Positions 8,525 to 18,787 of a stretch of 64,000 bases of DNA are shown one piece after another. This DNA comes from Akkermansia muciniphila. GTDB taxonomy: Bacteria; Verrucomicrobiota; Verrucomicrobiia; Verrucomicrobiales; Akkermansiaceae. Position 1 is the first letter of the stretch. The number at the start of each line of letters is the position of its first letter. The position numbers and the translations under genes were made by a program. Location of the stretch: contig SFDX01000014.1 in assembly GCA_004557455.1 (NCBI GenBank), positions 1 through 64,000 on the forward strand, written 5' to 3'. The notes under the pieces are model-generated. The model ran no database searches. It had not been told where the DNA came from and saw only the letters and a list, made by a program, of their open reading frames with translations.

Positions 8525-11500
8525 GTGAAACGAAACACTTTAATCGCGCTCGGTCTTGCTGCCCTGATGCTGCCGCAGGCGGATGCCGCGCGCACCAAAA
8601 CGGCCCGCAAGGGCAACACCGCCAAGCAAGCGCAGAACACGCCGCAGCAGATGCTGCGCCCGCAGTTCAGCGACATCGGGTATGCCGGAAAAAACCGCTT
8701 CCGCGACATCACCTTCCCGGAGGAAATGGTTTCTCCGGAGACCGTGGGACAGCCCGCCGCTCCCGGCACGGTGAGCCTGGAAAACGCCGGCAACGCCGAG
8801 ACCCGCTGGATTTCCACCGACACCCTGCGAGTGACCCTTGACCCCTCCGCGATTGCACCGCTGACGGTCACGACTATCCGGGTGGGCAACGGTCTGCGCA
8901 GCCTCCGCGGTAACCGGGTGGCCCCGCTTTTCATCCGCTTCTGCGCCCGCAGAATTAGGGTGGAAGAGGGATGCAGCGGGAGTGAGGAGGTGATGCCGAC
9001 CTTCCTGACCCTCAATGACGAGGCGGACCAAGCATGTACGGCCAAGTTCAAGGAGCTGATCTCCCAAGCTGAGTATGTCGTGCTCAACAAGAGAACGCAG
9101 GAAGTGGTATCCCGCCGCCCCGCCGGCATTCGTCCCGCCACAGCAGGCGAGGCCCTCAAGTACTTCGACAGTTTCTGCTGGGCTGCCGCGATGTGGGATC
9201 GTTCGGCGGCCAAAAAGGAGCTGGAGAAGATGGACCCTGCCGCCGAACTGACCGGCATGTGGGTTGCCCCCGCCGCAGGGTATCATCCCGCGGATCTCCG
9301 GTCCGAGCTTCGGCTTCCCGGTGCGTATCCCAAACGCGTGGTGACCCCGAATGCCGACTGTGCAGAAAATGTTAATTTTAAGCCTGAGACGCTATTCGGT
9401 GCGGGCGGGTACAGTGCGGGGTGCGGCCGCGATGTCGAGTACTTGGGCAATGGGCGCTACAGCATCTGCACGGACTTTGACACCCCTGTGTTGCAGAACC
9501 TTGACCCCGCCTCACTGCTGACGGCCTTCTGTCTGGTGACGGACGATAACAACTGCGAGCTGATGACGGTGGGCGATGATATGGTAGCCCGCGTGACCGT
9601 GGATCGAAAGGCCCGCACCGCCGCCCCCGTGAGCGGTAAAGCAGAGATTTCCGTGCGTGTCGACACGGAGCGCACCAAGCGCGAGCGCAAGAGCATCAAG
9701 CTCTGGAACGGGGAGACCGTGGAAGCCTACATGCGTATCTATTATCTGGTAGATACTCAGGGAGAGCACTGCGCCCTTTTCGACAGCACCTGCTACCCGA
9801 CCGTTCTGCAAGGCGAGTATGTAACACCCGTGAGCACGGACAAGGATGGCAAGTTGAACTACCGCGCGTCTGCGGTGGAGCTGACTCCGCCCTCCCCTTA
9901 CCTCTCCTGCGATGTGATGGAGAACGGCATGCTCAGCGGCTCGGCGCACCGGCTGCAACTCTCCCAGCGCGGTCTCAAAAAGCTGAACGCCACCGTCTAC
10001 TCCCTCAAATCCACGGGCGCGGATGCGGTGCGCTCGCTGCGTACCTACCAAGACCTTTACTCCCCCGCTGCGAGGAACCGTGCGGAATACCTCCTCGACG
10101 GCTCAAAGGCTGATAAAAAAATACAGGACGGCTGCGCGCCCGTCGGCATGCTGGCCCAATGCTCCGACCGCAAAGACGTGTCTCTGCCCACGGACAAACC
10201 CACGGCGGTGTTGGATTTGGATGCCGTGTCGGGGGGTAAGGCCGCCAAGGGCATGTACCTGGTGGAGGCCCTCGGCGAGGTCTCGGATGACTGCGTGCGC
10301 AAGCCGGAGGCTGCCCGTGTGGTGAACCAGGGCTTGGTGCAGATAACCGACCTGGGCTTGGTCTGGAAGGTGAGCCGCACCGAGTTGGTGGCATATGGCT
10401 ACAGCCTCACCACCGCTGCCCCGGTGAAAGGCGGCGTGCTGCATGTGATGGATGATAACGGCAGGGAGCTGGCATCCGTTACCCTTGATGAAACCGGCAT
10501 GGCGCGCTGCCCGCTGCCCGCCGGTGCCGCCTTCCTGCAACTCACCGCTGATGACGATGTGTACACCGTCCGCATGCAGGACCCCGTCATCGAGGACGAC
10601 TCGTCTCCCTTCTCCGCCTCCCAAGTGCTGGCCCTGCAGAAGGCCGGCATCGACCCCGCTGAGCTGCCGCAGACCATTACCCTCTTATTCACGGACCGCG
10701 ACATGTACCGCCCCGGGGACACCGTGCATCTGAAGGGCATCTGCCGCGTGTTGCGCGGTAACAAGCTGGAGACACCCAAGCTCAAGAGCGTCAAGGTGCG
10801 TGCGCAGGTCAACTGGCGGGATGATAGCACCTACACCGTCCAACCGGACAGCGCCGGCTCCTTCAGCTTGGACCTGCCCGCCGCTCGTGTCGGTGCTCTC
10901 AACATCTACACCGAGCCGGAGTTCGAGGGCGACGCCACCGGTTCCTCCCCGGACAAGGCCATGGAGCGCCGCATCAATGCCATTCCGGAGCTGAAGGAGG
11001 GCCTGCGCTTCGCCATGTACCGCGTCTTGGACCGCGAGGCAACCTGTGTTGTCTCGGTGCAGGACTACCGCCGCAATGAGTTCGAGGTGAAGAGCACGCT
11101 GGCGGCAGATACCTCCACGGGCACGGCGAAGCTGCAGGCTACGGCTCGCAACTTCACCACCACCCCGCTGTCCGGTGCCGAGGTGAATTGGCTGCTGCAC
11201 GTCAGAACCGAGAATTTCTGCCCCAAGGGGTGGGAGAGCTACTGCTTCGGCGATTATCGCGAGCGGGAGTCTGACTTCAGCCGCTGGATGAGCTACTTCG
11301 GCGGCGGTGTCAGCAGTGTCTCGAGCAAATACCTGCGCGACTCGTCCAAACTGGATGCGGAGGGTAACGGCAGCCATGAATTCCGCCTGCCGGAGCAGAG
11401 TTTCCCCCTGCCGATGAGCCTTCGCGCGGTGGCCTATGTGACCAACGCCAAGGAGCAAAGCGTGCGCGATGTGCAGAGCAGCAAGCTGCACCTCTGCGAG

Positions 11501-14500
11501 CAATACGCCGGCCTGCGCCTGCCCGGTCGCTTTGTGAAGAGCGGCGCGCCCATTCCGGTGCAGGCCCTGGTGGTGAACGCCGCCGGTACGCGCTACGAAG
11601 GGCAGCCCCTCTCCGCGCAGCTCACGGTGACCCGCGCGGAGCAGACGCCCTTCCGCTACGGCACGGAGGTGCGGAACAGCGTGCAGAAATCCGCTGCGGA
11701 GCAATGCGTGTTCTCCGCTCCCGTACAGCTCTCCGCCGTGGCTGCCGAACAGGAGCTGCCCGCCCTTGAGCCCGGCGAGTACACCGTGAACCTGACCGGC
11801 AAGGACGCCGCCGGACATGACTTCCGCACCGCCTACACCTTCCGCGTGTTGGGGCCGGATGAGTCGGCGTGGGCCTATTGCGAAGACCGCTATCTGAACA
11901 TCGAGACGGAGAAGGAGGTGTACAACCCCGGCGAGACCGCCCGACTTCTGGTGAACACCCCGGTGGATGCCGAGGCTCTCATCTCGCTGGAGCGCGAGGG
12001 CATTCTTCGCACCATCCGCACCCGAGTGAAGGCGGACAATCCCGTGGTGGAGCTGCCCATCACCGCCGAGGATGCACCGGGCGTGCATGTGACGGTGAAC
12101 CTGATTCAGGGCGCGAACGAAGGCGATACCGGCCTGCCGATCATTCGCACGGGCAGCACCTACCTGCGCGTGATTCCTACGGAGAAGGTGCTGAGCCTGA
12201 AACTGGACACCCCGAGCAACCTCAACCCCACGGAGGATTGCACGGTGAGCGGTGTGGTGACGGGCGCGGACGGCAAGCCCGCCGCCGATGCGGAGGTGAC
12301 GCTGTACGCCGTTGACGAGGGAACCCTGCAACTGCGCAACTACAAGATGCCGGACCCCATCGGCACCTTCTACGACCGCCGTGATCTGCTGGTCAATACC
12401 TTCTCCTCCGCCGGCGGGTTGTTGGAAACGGATCTGCGGAATCGCAGCTTCGGGAACAAGGGTGTCTTCATCGGCGGTGGCGATGAGGAGGACGAGGATG
12501 CCGAGGCTACGGCCGCGCCGATCCGCACGAACATGAACCCCACGGCGGTGTGGCTGGCCAATGTTCGCACGGACGCCGAGGGGCGATTCACCGCCACTTA
12601 CAAGAACAGCGACCTGCTCACCCGCTACCGCGTGATGGCCGTGGCTGCCGCCGGGGCGGATTGTTTCGGTACGGCCAAGGGAGATTATACCGTCACCAAG
12701 CCCGTGATGCTGGAGCCCGCTGCTCCCATGGCTGCGGCGGAGGGGGATGTGGTGGATGTGCCCGTCACCCTCAGCATGCTGCCGGAGCAGTTGCCCGCCG
12801 GCATGCCGAGCACCGTGCGCTGGGTGGTCTCCGCCTGCGGGGATAACGCTGCCCCGGCGATGCCCGCGCAGACGGTGGAGCTGCAGGGCAACCGCCCCGT
12901 TACCATCAGCTTCCCCGTCACGGTGGGGCAGGCGGGCGCGGCCTCGCTCACCTGGTCCGTGCAGCCGGAGGACGCCTCCCTTTCCTCCAAGCTGCGGGAT
13001 GCCGTGCAGTGCCGCTTTGATGTGGTGCCGCCCACGCCGAACCTGCGGGAGACGGTCTACTCCACGCTCAAGTCCGGGGACTCCGTCGCGTCCCTGCTCA
13101 AGAACGAGTACCGGGCCGGCACAACGGCGCAGTTCTCCTTCAGCACGAATGCGTTGGCAGGCTGCACCATCAACATGCAGAACCTGCGGAAGTACCCCTT
13201 CGGCTGCGTGGAACAGCGCTCCGGCCGCGTGTTGCCCTGGCTCTTCGCCCCGCTGTTTGCGGAGGTGCTGGACATGCCGAAGCCGGATGAAGCCGACCGC
13301 CGTGCCGCCGTCAATACTGAGGTCAGCAAGATCGTCGATTGCCTGTGCAGCGGTGACTATTGGTTCACCTATTGGGCGGGGGACTCGCAGCCCACGAATT
13401 TCTCCTACTATGCGGCCTTGGTGCTGCACTTGGCCGCGCAGTCCGGCTGCTCGACGGTGCCGCAGTCGCGTTTGGAGAATGTGTTTAAGAACATGAAGCG
13501 CACGCTTGCCGGCGAGAACTCCCGGCCATCGCTGGCAGGGGCGTTGGGGGCTATGATCGGGAACGAGAATGGAACGACCGTCGTTGCTCACGCCCCGCAG
13601 GCCGGGCCGTACGACATGAACGCCCTGGTCACCCTCGCGGTGGCGGGTCGTCTCACGCCGCAGGAGTTCGAGCAGATCCGGGCAGCCTGTAAGAAGCCGA
13701 GCAAGCACGACTTGGCCGTGTTCGGCTTGGTGGCGCGCATGCTGAACCTGCCCTCGGCGGAGGAGATCTGGAAATCCCTGCCGCAGGAGCGCTACAATCA
13801 CATGTCTCACGACATCCCGCTCACCGTTCTCTACCGCTGGGATGACATCCTGCGCGCGGCTTCCTCTCCCTATGTGGGGCAGCAGATGGCCGAGTATGCA
13901 CGCGAAATGGTGCGTGTGCACGGGCCGTGGACCAACAGCTGGGATAACGGCTGGTGTGCTATTATCCTGCATGAGTACTTCAAGCGCGTGAACCCCGCTT
14001 CCAAGTCCGCTGTGCTGAACGGTACCCCCGTGCCGTTCTCGCCGGTGCTGCGCAAGCAGTTGCCCTGTGGGGATGCGGCGCCCATGCAGGTGAGCGGCGA
14101 TCCCGTGTATGTGTTCGCGGATGTGGAGGGCTACTTGGCCAAGGCTCAGGAACCCCGTGCCGTGGATAAGGGGCTGCGCATCTCGCGTCGCTATGAGCGC
14201 CTGATGCCGGATGGCTCTTGGAAGCCCACGGGCAGCTTCGCGGTGGGGGACATCGTGCGCATCACGCTCTCCTGCACCTGCCGTCAGGGTTCTGCGGGTT
14301 ACATGGCTGTGGAGGATCGCTTGCCCGCAACCTTCGAGGCTATCGACCCGAGCATCCCGTCCCAATGTGCCGATGTGCCGAGCTCCGGCTGGCACTCCGC
14401 CGGCTTCATCAATCACCGCGAGTTCCTGAAGGACCGTGCCCGCTTCTTCACGCAGTCCGGGCTCTCGCTCAACGGGGACTTCGCCTCGTATGTGGCCCGC

Positions 14501-14611
14501 GTGGTGCGCAGCGGTACGGTGACGGCCCCTGCGGCGAAGGCGGAGCTCATGTACAACCCGCGCGTCTACGGGCTCTCCGTCCCGCAGAAGTTCACCGTCA
14601 AGCCGCGCTGA
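8525..14611 (+). CDS. secreted alpha-2-macroglobulin family protein, copy 2
   Basis: Tandem paralogue of the preceding gene, 2,028 residues, same GTG start and same signal peptide (LIALGLAALMLPQADA). By eye the two proteins are mostly identical along their whole length; differences cluster in the first ~450 residues, in the segment before the acidic linker, and after the thioester, where this copy has about 24 extra residues (around 1,655-1,680, near 13,500-13,600). The thioester is GCVEQ with Cys at residue 1561; the Gly before the Cys is the common form, whereas copy 1 has Asp. Both copies keep the acidic linker, MNPTAVWLA and the C-terminal SVPQKFTVKPR. Two copies with differing surfaces could bind different proteases; that is inference. 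Confidence 0.9.
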   Translation: MKRNTLIALGLAALMLPQADAARTKTARKGNTAKQAQNTPQQMLRPQFSDIGYAGKNRFRDITFPEEMVSPETVGQPAAPGTVSLENAGNAETRWISTDTLRVTLDPSAIAPLTVTTIRVGNGLRSLRGNRVAPLFIRFCARRIRVEEGCSGSEEVMPTFLTLNDEADQACTAKFKELISQAEYVVLNKRTQEVVSRRPAGIRPATAGEALKYFDSFCWAAAMWDRSAAKKELEKMDPAAELTGMWVAPAAGYHPADLRSELRLPGAYPKRVVTPNADCAENVNFKPETLFGAGGYSAGCGRDVEYLGNGRYSICTDFDTPVLQNLDPASLLTAFCLVTDDNNCELMTVGDDMVARVTVDRKARTAAPVSGKAEISVRVDTERTKRERKSIKLWNGETVEAYMRIYYLVDTQGEHCALFDSTCYPTVLQGEYVTPVSTDKDGKLNYRASAVELTPPSPYLSCDVMENGMLSGSAHRLQLSQRGLKKLNATVYSLKSTGADAVRSLRTYQDLYSPAARNRAEYLLDGSKADKKIQDGCAPVGMLAQCSDRKDVSLPTDKPTAVLDLDAVSGGKAAKGMYLVEALGEVSDDCVRKPEAARVVNQGLVQITDLGLVWKVSRTELVAYGYSLTTAAPVKGGVLHVMDDNGRELASVTLDETGMARCPLPAGAAFLQLTADDDVYTVRMQDPVIEDDSSPFSASQVLALQKAGIDPAELPQTITLLFTDRDMYRPGDTVHLKGICRVLRGNKLETPKLKSVKVRAQVNWRDDSTYTVQPDSAGSFSLDLPAARVGALNIYTEPEFEGDATGSSPDKAMERRINAIPELKEGLRFAMYRVLDREATCVVSVQDYRRNEFEVKSTLAADTSTGTAKLQATARNFTTTPLSGAEVNWLLHVRTENFCPKGWESYCFGDYRERESDFSRWMSYFGGGVSSVSSKYLRDSSKLDAEGNGSHEFRLPEQSFPLPMSLRAVAYVTNAKEQSVRDVQSSKLHLCEQYAGLRLPGRFVKSGAPIPVQALVVNAAGTRYEGQPLSAQLTVTRAEQTPFRYGTEVRNSVQKSAAEQCVFSAPVQLSAVAAEQELPALEPGEYTVNLTGKDAAGHDFRTAYTFRVLGPDESAWAYCEDRYLNIETEKEVYNPGETARLLVNTPVDAEALISLEREGILRTIRTRVKADNPVVELPITAEDAPGVHVTVNLIQGANEGDTGLPIIRTGSTYLRVIPTEKVLSLKLDTPSNLNPTEDCTVSGVVTGADGKPAADAEVTLYAVDEGTLQLRNYKMPDPIGTFYDRRDLLVNTFSSAGGLLETDLRNRSFGNKGVFIGGGDEEDEDAEATAAPIRTNMNPTAVWLANVRTDAEGRFTATYKNSDLLTRYRVMAVAAAGADCFGTAKGDYTVTKPVMLEPAAPMAAAEGDVVDVPVTLSMLPEQLPAGMPSTVRWVVSACGDNAAPAMPAQTVELQGNRPVTISFPVTVGQAGAASLTWSVQPEDASLSSKLRDAVQCRFDVVPPTPNLRETVYSTLKSGDSVASLLKNEYRAGTTAQFSFSTNALAGCTINMQNLRKYPFGCVEQRSGRVLPWLFAPLFAEVLDMPKPDEADRRAAVNTEVSKIVDCLCSGDYWFTYWAGDSQPTNFSYYAALVLHLAAQSGCSTVPQSRLENVFKNMKRTLAGENSRPSLAGALGAMIGNENGTTVVAHAPQAGPYDMNALVTLAVAGRLTPQEFEQIRAACKKPSKHDLAVFGLVARMLNLPSAEEIWKSLPQERYNHMSHDIPLTVLYRWDDILRAASSPYVGQQMAEYAREMVRVHGPWTNSWDNGWCAIILHEYFKRVNPASKSAVLNGTPVPFSPVLRKQLPCGDAAPMQVSGDPVYVFADVEGYLAKAQEPRAVDKGLRISRRYERLMPDGSWKPTGSFAVGDIVRITLSCTCRQGSAGYMAVEDRLPATFEAIDPSIPSQCADVPSSGWHSAGFINHREFLKDRARFFTQSGLSLNGDFASYVARVVRSGTVTAPAAKAELMYNPRVYGLSVPQKFTVKPR

Positions 14612-14628
14612 TCGGCTCGGTTCGCCTC

Positions 14629-14666
14629 CCTCCCTGCGTATCTGCGGGGAGGGGGGTCGTTTTTTT
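14629..14666 (+). terminator. intrinsic terminator after alpha-2-macroglobulin copy 2
   Basis: CCTCCCTGC (14629-14637), loop GTATCT, GCGGGGAGG (14644-14652), then a run of seven T at 14660-14666. It lies 17 bases beyond the stop codon. Confidence 0.8.
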
Positions 14667-14715
14667 CCGAAAAGTTGAAATACCGGGGGCGGTTAATCCG
14701 TTCTCCCATCATGAG

Positions 14716-15306
14716 ATGAACGAGCAGGAGAACCCGGAGCCGGAGGAGTAGCGCCCGCAGTTGATGCGTCTGGCGGAGCGGAGGCTTTCCCCCATGTTGC
14801 GTCGCCTGATGGGGGCGGAGGATGTGGTGAAGGATTGGCTGTCTACGGAGCCGCGGCGGGGGCAGGCCGTGCAGTTGGTCGGTCGCTTTCCGAACACGCC
14901 CGGTGTGGTGTCGCGGTGGTGCTGATGCTGCGAGCCTTCAACCGCGCCACACTGCGCACGGGTAACGAGGTGTCGGCTCTCCGCCGTTCGGATCGCATGT
15001 TGGGGATGCCGTAGCTGCTTTTCCATGCCCCTCAAACCCCGCTCGCGGTGCGGGAGGAGATCATCGAGCTTGCAGGTGCAGCGTTGCGAGAACGCCCGAA
15101 CCCCGTCGGCGGTGCCGGCCTCCCTCCTGCAGCAGGTGGAGCTGTACAAGGGGCCGAAGTCACAGGACTTCCGCCGCCGGGTGGAGGCCCTGCAGCACGC
15201 AGCAGAGCAGCACCGAAAAGCGTCCGCCCAAAAAGGTGCTCCGGTAAATCAGCCCCCCGAAATTGGGGCTCGCTCGCTGCCGAAGCGTTCCTCTCAAGGA
15301 GAATAG
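14716..15306 (+). pseudogene. decayed ECF-type RNA polymerase sigma factor
   Basis: Pieces of a sigma-70 family protein lie in order but in broken frames. From ATG 14716 the frame reads MNEQENPEPEE, meets TAG at 14749-14751, then continues in frame as RPQLMRLAERRLSPMLRR and LMGAEDVVKDWL, which looks like region 2 of an extracytoplasmic-function sigma factor. It stops again at 14925. A later piece (14921-15013) reads LRAFNRAT then LRRSDRML, and beyond a frameshift come REEIIELA and FRRRVEAL, resembling region 4. At least one nonsense change and two frameshifts make it inactive. The resemblance is by eye; the region-2 match is the strongest part. Confidence 0.55.
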
Positions 15307-15456
15307 ACGGTGCAAACAGCCCCGGTCGCTCGGAGACACACCTGTTAGGATCCTGGAGTACGAATACTTGCTTCGTTTATTAAATCCTGAACAACAGATG
15401 CCCACTGACTCCCTAACATCATGCCTTGTTCTCATAAAATTGTCATAATTTTGGTG

Positions 15457-15484
15457 TTGACAGGACGGAGAAAAGGTGTAAAAT
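15457..15484 (+). promoter_or_regulatory. strong promoter upstream of WG-repeat-like gene
   Basis: TTGACA (15457-15462), 16-base spacer, TAAAAT (15479-15484). The next start codon is at 15563, giving a leader of about 70 bases. Confidence 0.65.
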
Positions 15485-15562
15485 GACCCCCGTAAGGGAC
15501 GCAGAGTGCCTGAATTGCCGTATTAAGATGTACGTGGTTTGATTTTCTAATCATCTAATTAT

Positions 15563-16741
15563 ATGTGTGCTAAAGAGAAATACTCGAGGAAGACCATTAT
15601 AGATACCAGCGGCCGTGATTGGCCGTACTTGGGAGTATATAATCACGTGCGGATGCAACCGAATGGTTGGGTTATTGCCGGACCGGATGTGGACAACGCC
15701 AATGATTTGATTCACTTGTCTGACATGCAAAAAGTGATTCACTTTGATCATGGATTTTATCGCATCCTGCGTATAATCGCGTCGGATCTATGCGTAGGTG
15801 TTGCCCGGGATAAAGACAGGGGCGTAGAACTCTGGTCCATATCCGAAGACAGAAGGTTGATAGGCGGTGTAGGGAGTATACATTTTTATGATCCCGATCG
15901 CAATCTGGTCTGCCTGTCCACACGAGACGATCATATGCAGCTCCGTAATCTTGATAATGAAATAATCAATGACTTCGGAGTTCCCGATGGATTTTGTGAT
16001 CATGTGAATATTTGGTACTCCCGAGATGTATACTGTCGTTCTTTTATATGTAGAGAGGCAAACGGTAAGAAGTTTTATGTACCTTTTGATCCGGTAAGCG
16101 GTAAAGAGTGTGGCGAGCCGTTTATCATTATCGGGCCGTTACAGGAGGGACTGCGCTACATGGTGCGCCCGGATGGTTCCGAGTGTTTCGTTAATCAAAA
16201 TCTCGAAAAGGTATTTGATTTGGGACAGAAGCGTCCGGATAGGCTTCGATTCCCGGAGCGTATCCGTGGTATAGAATACGGGATTAGAAAATATATTTGC
16301 TGCAATGGGAAAATCATTGCACTCCGTTGGGGAAAAGATGAGAGCTGGCAGAGTTATATGCTGGACAGGGAGGGTAATATCCTATTACCTCCGGGAAAAT
16401 GCCCTCGCAATATATACAGCTTGGGCGCAGATCGCTACGCTGTCAAAAAGGGAAAGAAATTTGCCATTGCGAATGAAAATGCGGAATTAATGACAGATTA
16501 CATATATTCTATGGCCATGGATTGGGACGGGCCGGAGGAAACGAACGGTGTAGGTTTCTTTTCCGATGATAATTTATGTTCCGTTATGATGAGGAAAAAG
16601 TCCTATCTGCGTGCCGGCTGTATAGATCTTAATTGTAATGAAGTCATTCCCTTCGAGTTCGGTGAAATTAAATATTTCTCCAATGGCTTTGCTGTGGCGA
16701 CGCGTAAGAAGGGGCTTGATTTCTGGGACTCCGAGGCCTGA
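15563..16741 (+). CDS. hypothetical protein with WG-repeat-like C-terminal half
   Basis: I do not recognise a named family with certainty. The 392-residue product has no signal peptide or membrane segment, so it is probably cytoplasmic. It is built of short beta-rich units of about 45-55 residues; the C-terminal units (YMLDREGNILLPP, RYAVKKGKKFAIANENAELM, GFAVATRKKGLDFW) resemble WG/KWG repeats, suggesting a beta-propeller-like or solenoid fold. Its base composition is clearly more AT-rich than the alpha-2-macroglobulin genes before it, and it sits with an ankyrin gene and IS remnants, so it is likely acquired. Such repeat proteins can be immunity or binding modules, but nothing here shows a partner toxin. 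Confidence 0.6.
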   Translation: MCAKEKYSRKTIIDTSGRDWPYLGVYNHVRMQPNGWVIAGPDVDNANDLIHLSDMQKVIHFDHGFYRILRIIASDLCVGVARDKDRGVELWSISEDRRLIGGVGSIHFYDPDRNLVCLSTRDDHMQLRNLDNEIINDFGVPDGFCDHVNIWYSRDVYCRSFICREANGKKFYVPFDPVSGKECGEPFIIIGPLQEGLRYMVRPDGSECFVNQNLEKVFDLGQKRPDRLRFPERIRGIEYGIRKYICCNGKIIALRWGKDESWQSYMLDREGNILLPPGKCPRNIYSLGADRYAVKKGKKFAIANENAELMTDYIYSMAMDWDGPEETNGVGFFSDDNLCSVMMRKKSYLRAGCIDLNCNEVIPFEFGEIKYFSNGFAVATRKKGLDFWDSEA

Positions 16742-16907
16742 CGAATCATGATTTGTGAACACTCCGTCAAATCAGGAACGTTTGGCTTGTGTTCCCTGCT
16801 TGCCTGCTCTGCCTATGGCGGGGCAGCAAGCAGAGAGCGCCTTCTGCAAGGAGATCACCCCAACGGCTTCTCGCATATATGAGGCGGAGCGATAATATAA
16901 ATACACT

Positions 16908-17579
16908 ATGAAAATGACATTACATGATGCCGCAGAAATCGGCGATATTGAAGGACTCAAGAAACTGCTTCGCGAGGGTGCAGATGTCAACGACGAGAAC
17001 GAAGACGGAGAAACGCCTTTGATGAAGGCTGCGGCAGAGGGCCACACAGAGGCCATCAAGCTGCTGCTGGCGGCAGGTGCGGCAGTCAACGAGGTGGATG
17101 GAGACGGCTATACGGCTGTGATGAGTGCTGCGGCCGGGGGGCACACAGAGGTCGTCAAGCTGCTGCTGGCGGCAGGTGCAGACGTCAACAACACGTATGG
17201 GGACTCGGCTCTAAGGGTGGCTGCGGCCAAGGGCCACGCAGAGATCGTTAGGCTGCTGCTGGCGGCAGGCGCAGACGTCATCTACGAGGAAGAAGATGAA
17301 TACGGCTGGACGGCTCTGATAAACGCTGCGGCCGGGGGTCACACAGAGGTCATCAAGCTGCTGCTGGCAGCGGGCGCAGACGTCAACACATATAGGGAAA
17401 CGGCTCTGAAGATGGCTGCGGCAGAGGGCCACACAGAGGCTGTCAAGCTGCTGCTGGCGGCAGGCGCAGACGTCAACGCCCGAGATATGAACGGCTGGAC
17501 GGCCCTGATGGAGGCTTCGGACTATGGTCACACGGAGATCGTTAAGCTCCTGATTGCCGCCGGTGCCACAGAAGACTGA
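16908..17579 (+). CDS. ankyrin-repeat protein
   Basis: The 223-residue product is almost entirely ankyrin repeats: about six and a half units of 31-36 residues with the pattern G-T-AL-x-AAA-x-GHTE-x-x-KLLLAAGADVN. The first unit starts at the N terminus (MTLHDAAEIGDIEGLKKLL) and the last ends at the C terminus (GHTEIVKLLIAAGA), so nothing else is fused and no export signal is seen. Repeats are very similar to one another at DNA level (KLLLAAGAD is encoded almost identically), a sign of recent internal duplication. Ankyrin proteins mediate protein binding; the target cannot be inferred. An intrinsic terminator follows 30 bases downstream. Confidence 0.85.
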   Translation: MKMTLHDAAEIGDIEGLKKLLREGADVNDENEDGETPLMKAAAEGHTEAIKLLLAAGAAVNEVDGDGYTAVMSAAAGGHTEVVKLLLAAGADVNNTYGDSALRVAAAKGHAEIVRLLLAAGADVIYEEEDEYGWTALINAAAGGHTEVIKLLLAAGADVNTYRETALKMAAAEGHTEAVKLLLAAGADVNARDMNGWTALMEASDYGHTEIVKLLIAAGATED

Positions 17580-17609
17580 GGCCTTAAGTTCAATCGGGGA
17601 AACAGAGGC

Positions 17610-17651
17610 GGAGGGAGAGAGCACACACACTCTCTCCCTCCTAATCTCTCT
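17610..17651 (+). terminator. terminator after ankyrin gene
   Basis: A perfect 12-bp stem, GGAGGGAGAGAG (17610-17621) with CTCTCTCCCTCC (17630-17641), eight-base CA loop, followed by a T-rich stretch ending in five T. Confidence 0.65.
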
Positions 17652-17807
17652 TTTTCTGTCTAGGACGGCCGAAAATGAGGTAATTCGTCATGAGGTTCGA
17701 ACTCACCGCCCTTTGAACTACAAACCAGAGACGGTGATGCAAGCCTTTTTTCTGGAAAATCTCTGCCATCAGAAAAATTCTTTTTGCTAAACCTGTGTTT
17801 TTGTGGG

Positions 17808-18787
17808 TTACTCAGCTATGTTCGGAGTCGGCTGAGGTGCCGCTGACTTAAGCACCTCGGCTATGACTGCAAGCTTCTCCGGAGATATGTAGGCCCTGCC
17901 GCTGTTACCCTCCCATTCATCGGAGAGGTCCATAAGCCGGGCCGTCATCAATCTAAGCAGAGATGCTTCGGAGGGGAAGACAGAAATGAGTCGTGTGCGC
18001 CTCTTGAGTTGGCTGTTGACGCACTCCATGATATTGGAGGTCCTGATGTACCGCTGAACCTCCGCCGGGCAATCGATGATGGTGAGGCATTGCTCGATAT
18101 TCTCCTCGAGCCAATCCGCGAGCTTATCCTGCTTCTTTTCTCGGAAGAGGGATACCGCCATCGCGGTTCTCTTCTCGGCCGCTTCCCGATTGCCGGAATT
18201 GAAAATAGCGCGGATCTCTCCCGCGATGAAACTCTTGAGTCGCTTGCTCGTAACATAACTCTGCGCGTTCTGTTGAAAGTGGAACTGGCAGCGTTGCCAC
18301 GGCACCCCGGTGAGGGTCTTGGCGACGGCCCCGCGAATACCGACGTAGCTGTCACTCACAACAAGGGTGGGCCGATTCATTCCTCTTGCCATCAGGCTCT
18401 TGAAGAAGTTAGACCAATGTTCTTCCGCCTCAGAGAGGGAAGCTGAGACGCCGATAATGCGTTTTCTGCCTGTCTCGCTGTCGACGCCGACCGCGATGAG
18501 AACGGCCCAATCGTGAACAATACCGGATCCGCGAACCTTGATATATGTGGCATCGAGGTAAAGGATACTGATGGGGTCGATTTTACGGTTTCTCCACTCG
18601 TTAAAATCCCCGTCCAACTCCTGTGCGCATTTGCTCACCGTGGCAGCAGAGATAGTCTGTCCGGGGAAGAGTTCTTGGATGATCTCGGTGACTTTTCGTG
18701 TGGAGACACCTTGGAGATACATCTCGGCAATGGCGGTACGGAAGGCATTGTTAAGGCGTGATCCGTCGTTGAGGGTGAGGATGATAG
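17808..18787 (-). pseudogene. IS256/Mutator-type transposase, N terminus missing
   Basis: An open frame codes for about 325 residues of an IS256-family transposase. The family core is clear: EMYLQGVSTRKVTEII, LYLDATYIKVR (first catalytic Asp), VSDSYVGIRGA (second Asp), WQRCQFHFQQNAQSY, and TSNIMECVNSQLKRRTR (catalytic Glu). A full protein has roughly 80-100 more N-terminal residues. These are lost because the coding frame runs into an unrelated IS-end sequence at 18788. The usual first ATG of the remaining frame is at 18722, but it is internal to the family domain. The catalytic residues survive, but the protein is probably inactive because its DNA-binding N terminus is gone. Confidence 0.8.

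Noticed and set aside
17690..17725. tRNA 3' fragment (a GGTTCGAACTC T-loop-like sequence)
   Set aside because: The loop motif is near-palindromic and fits both strands; no acceptor or anticodon arm can be matched, so it may be chance.
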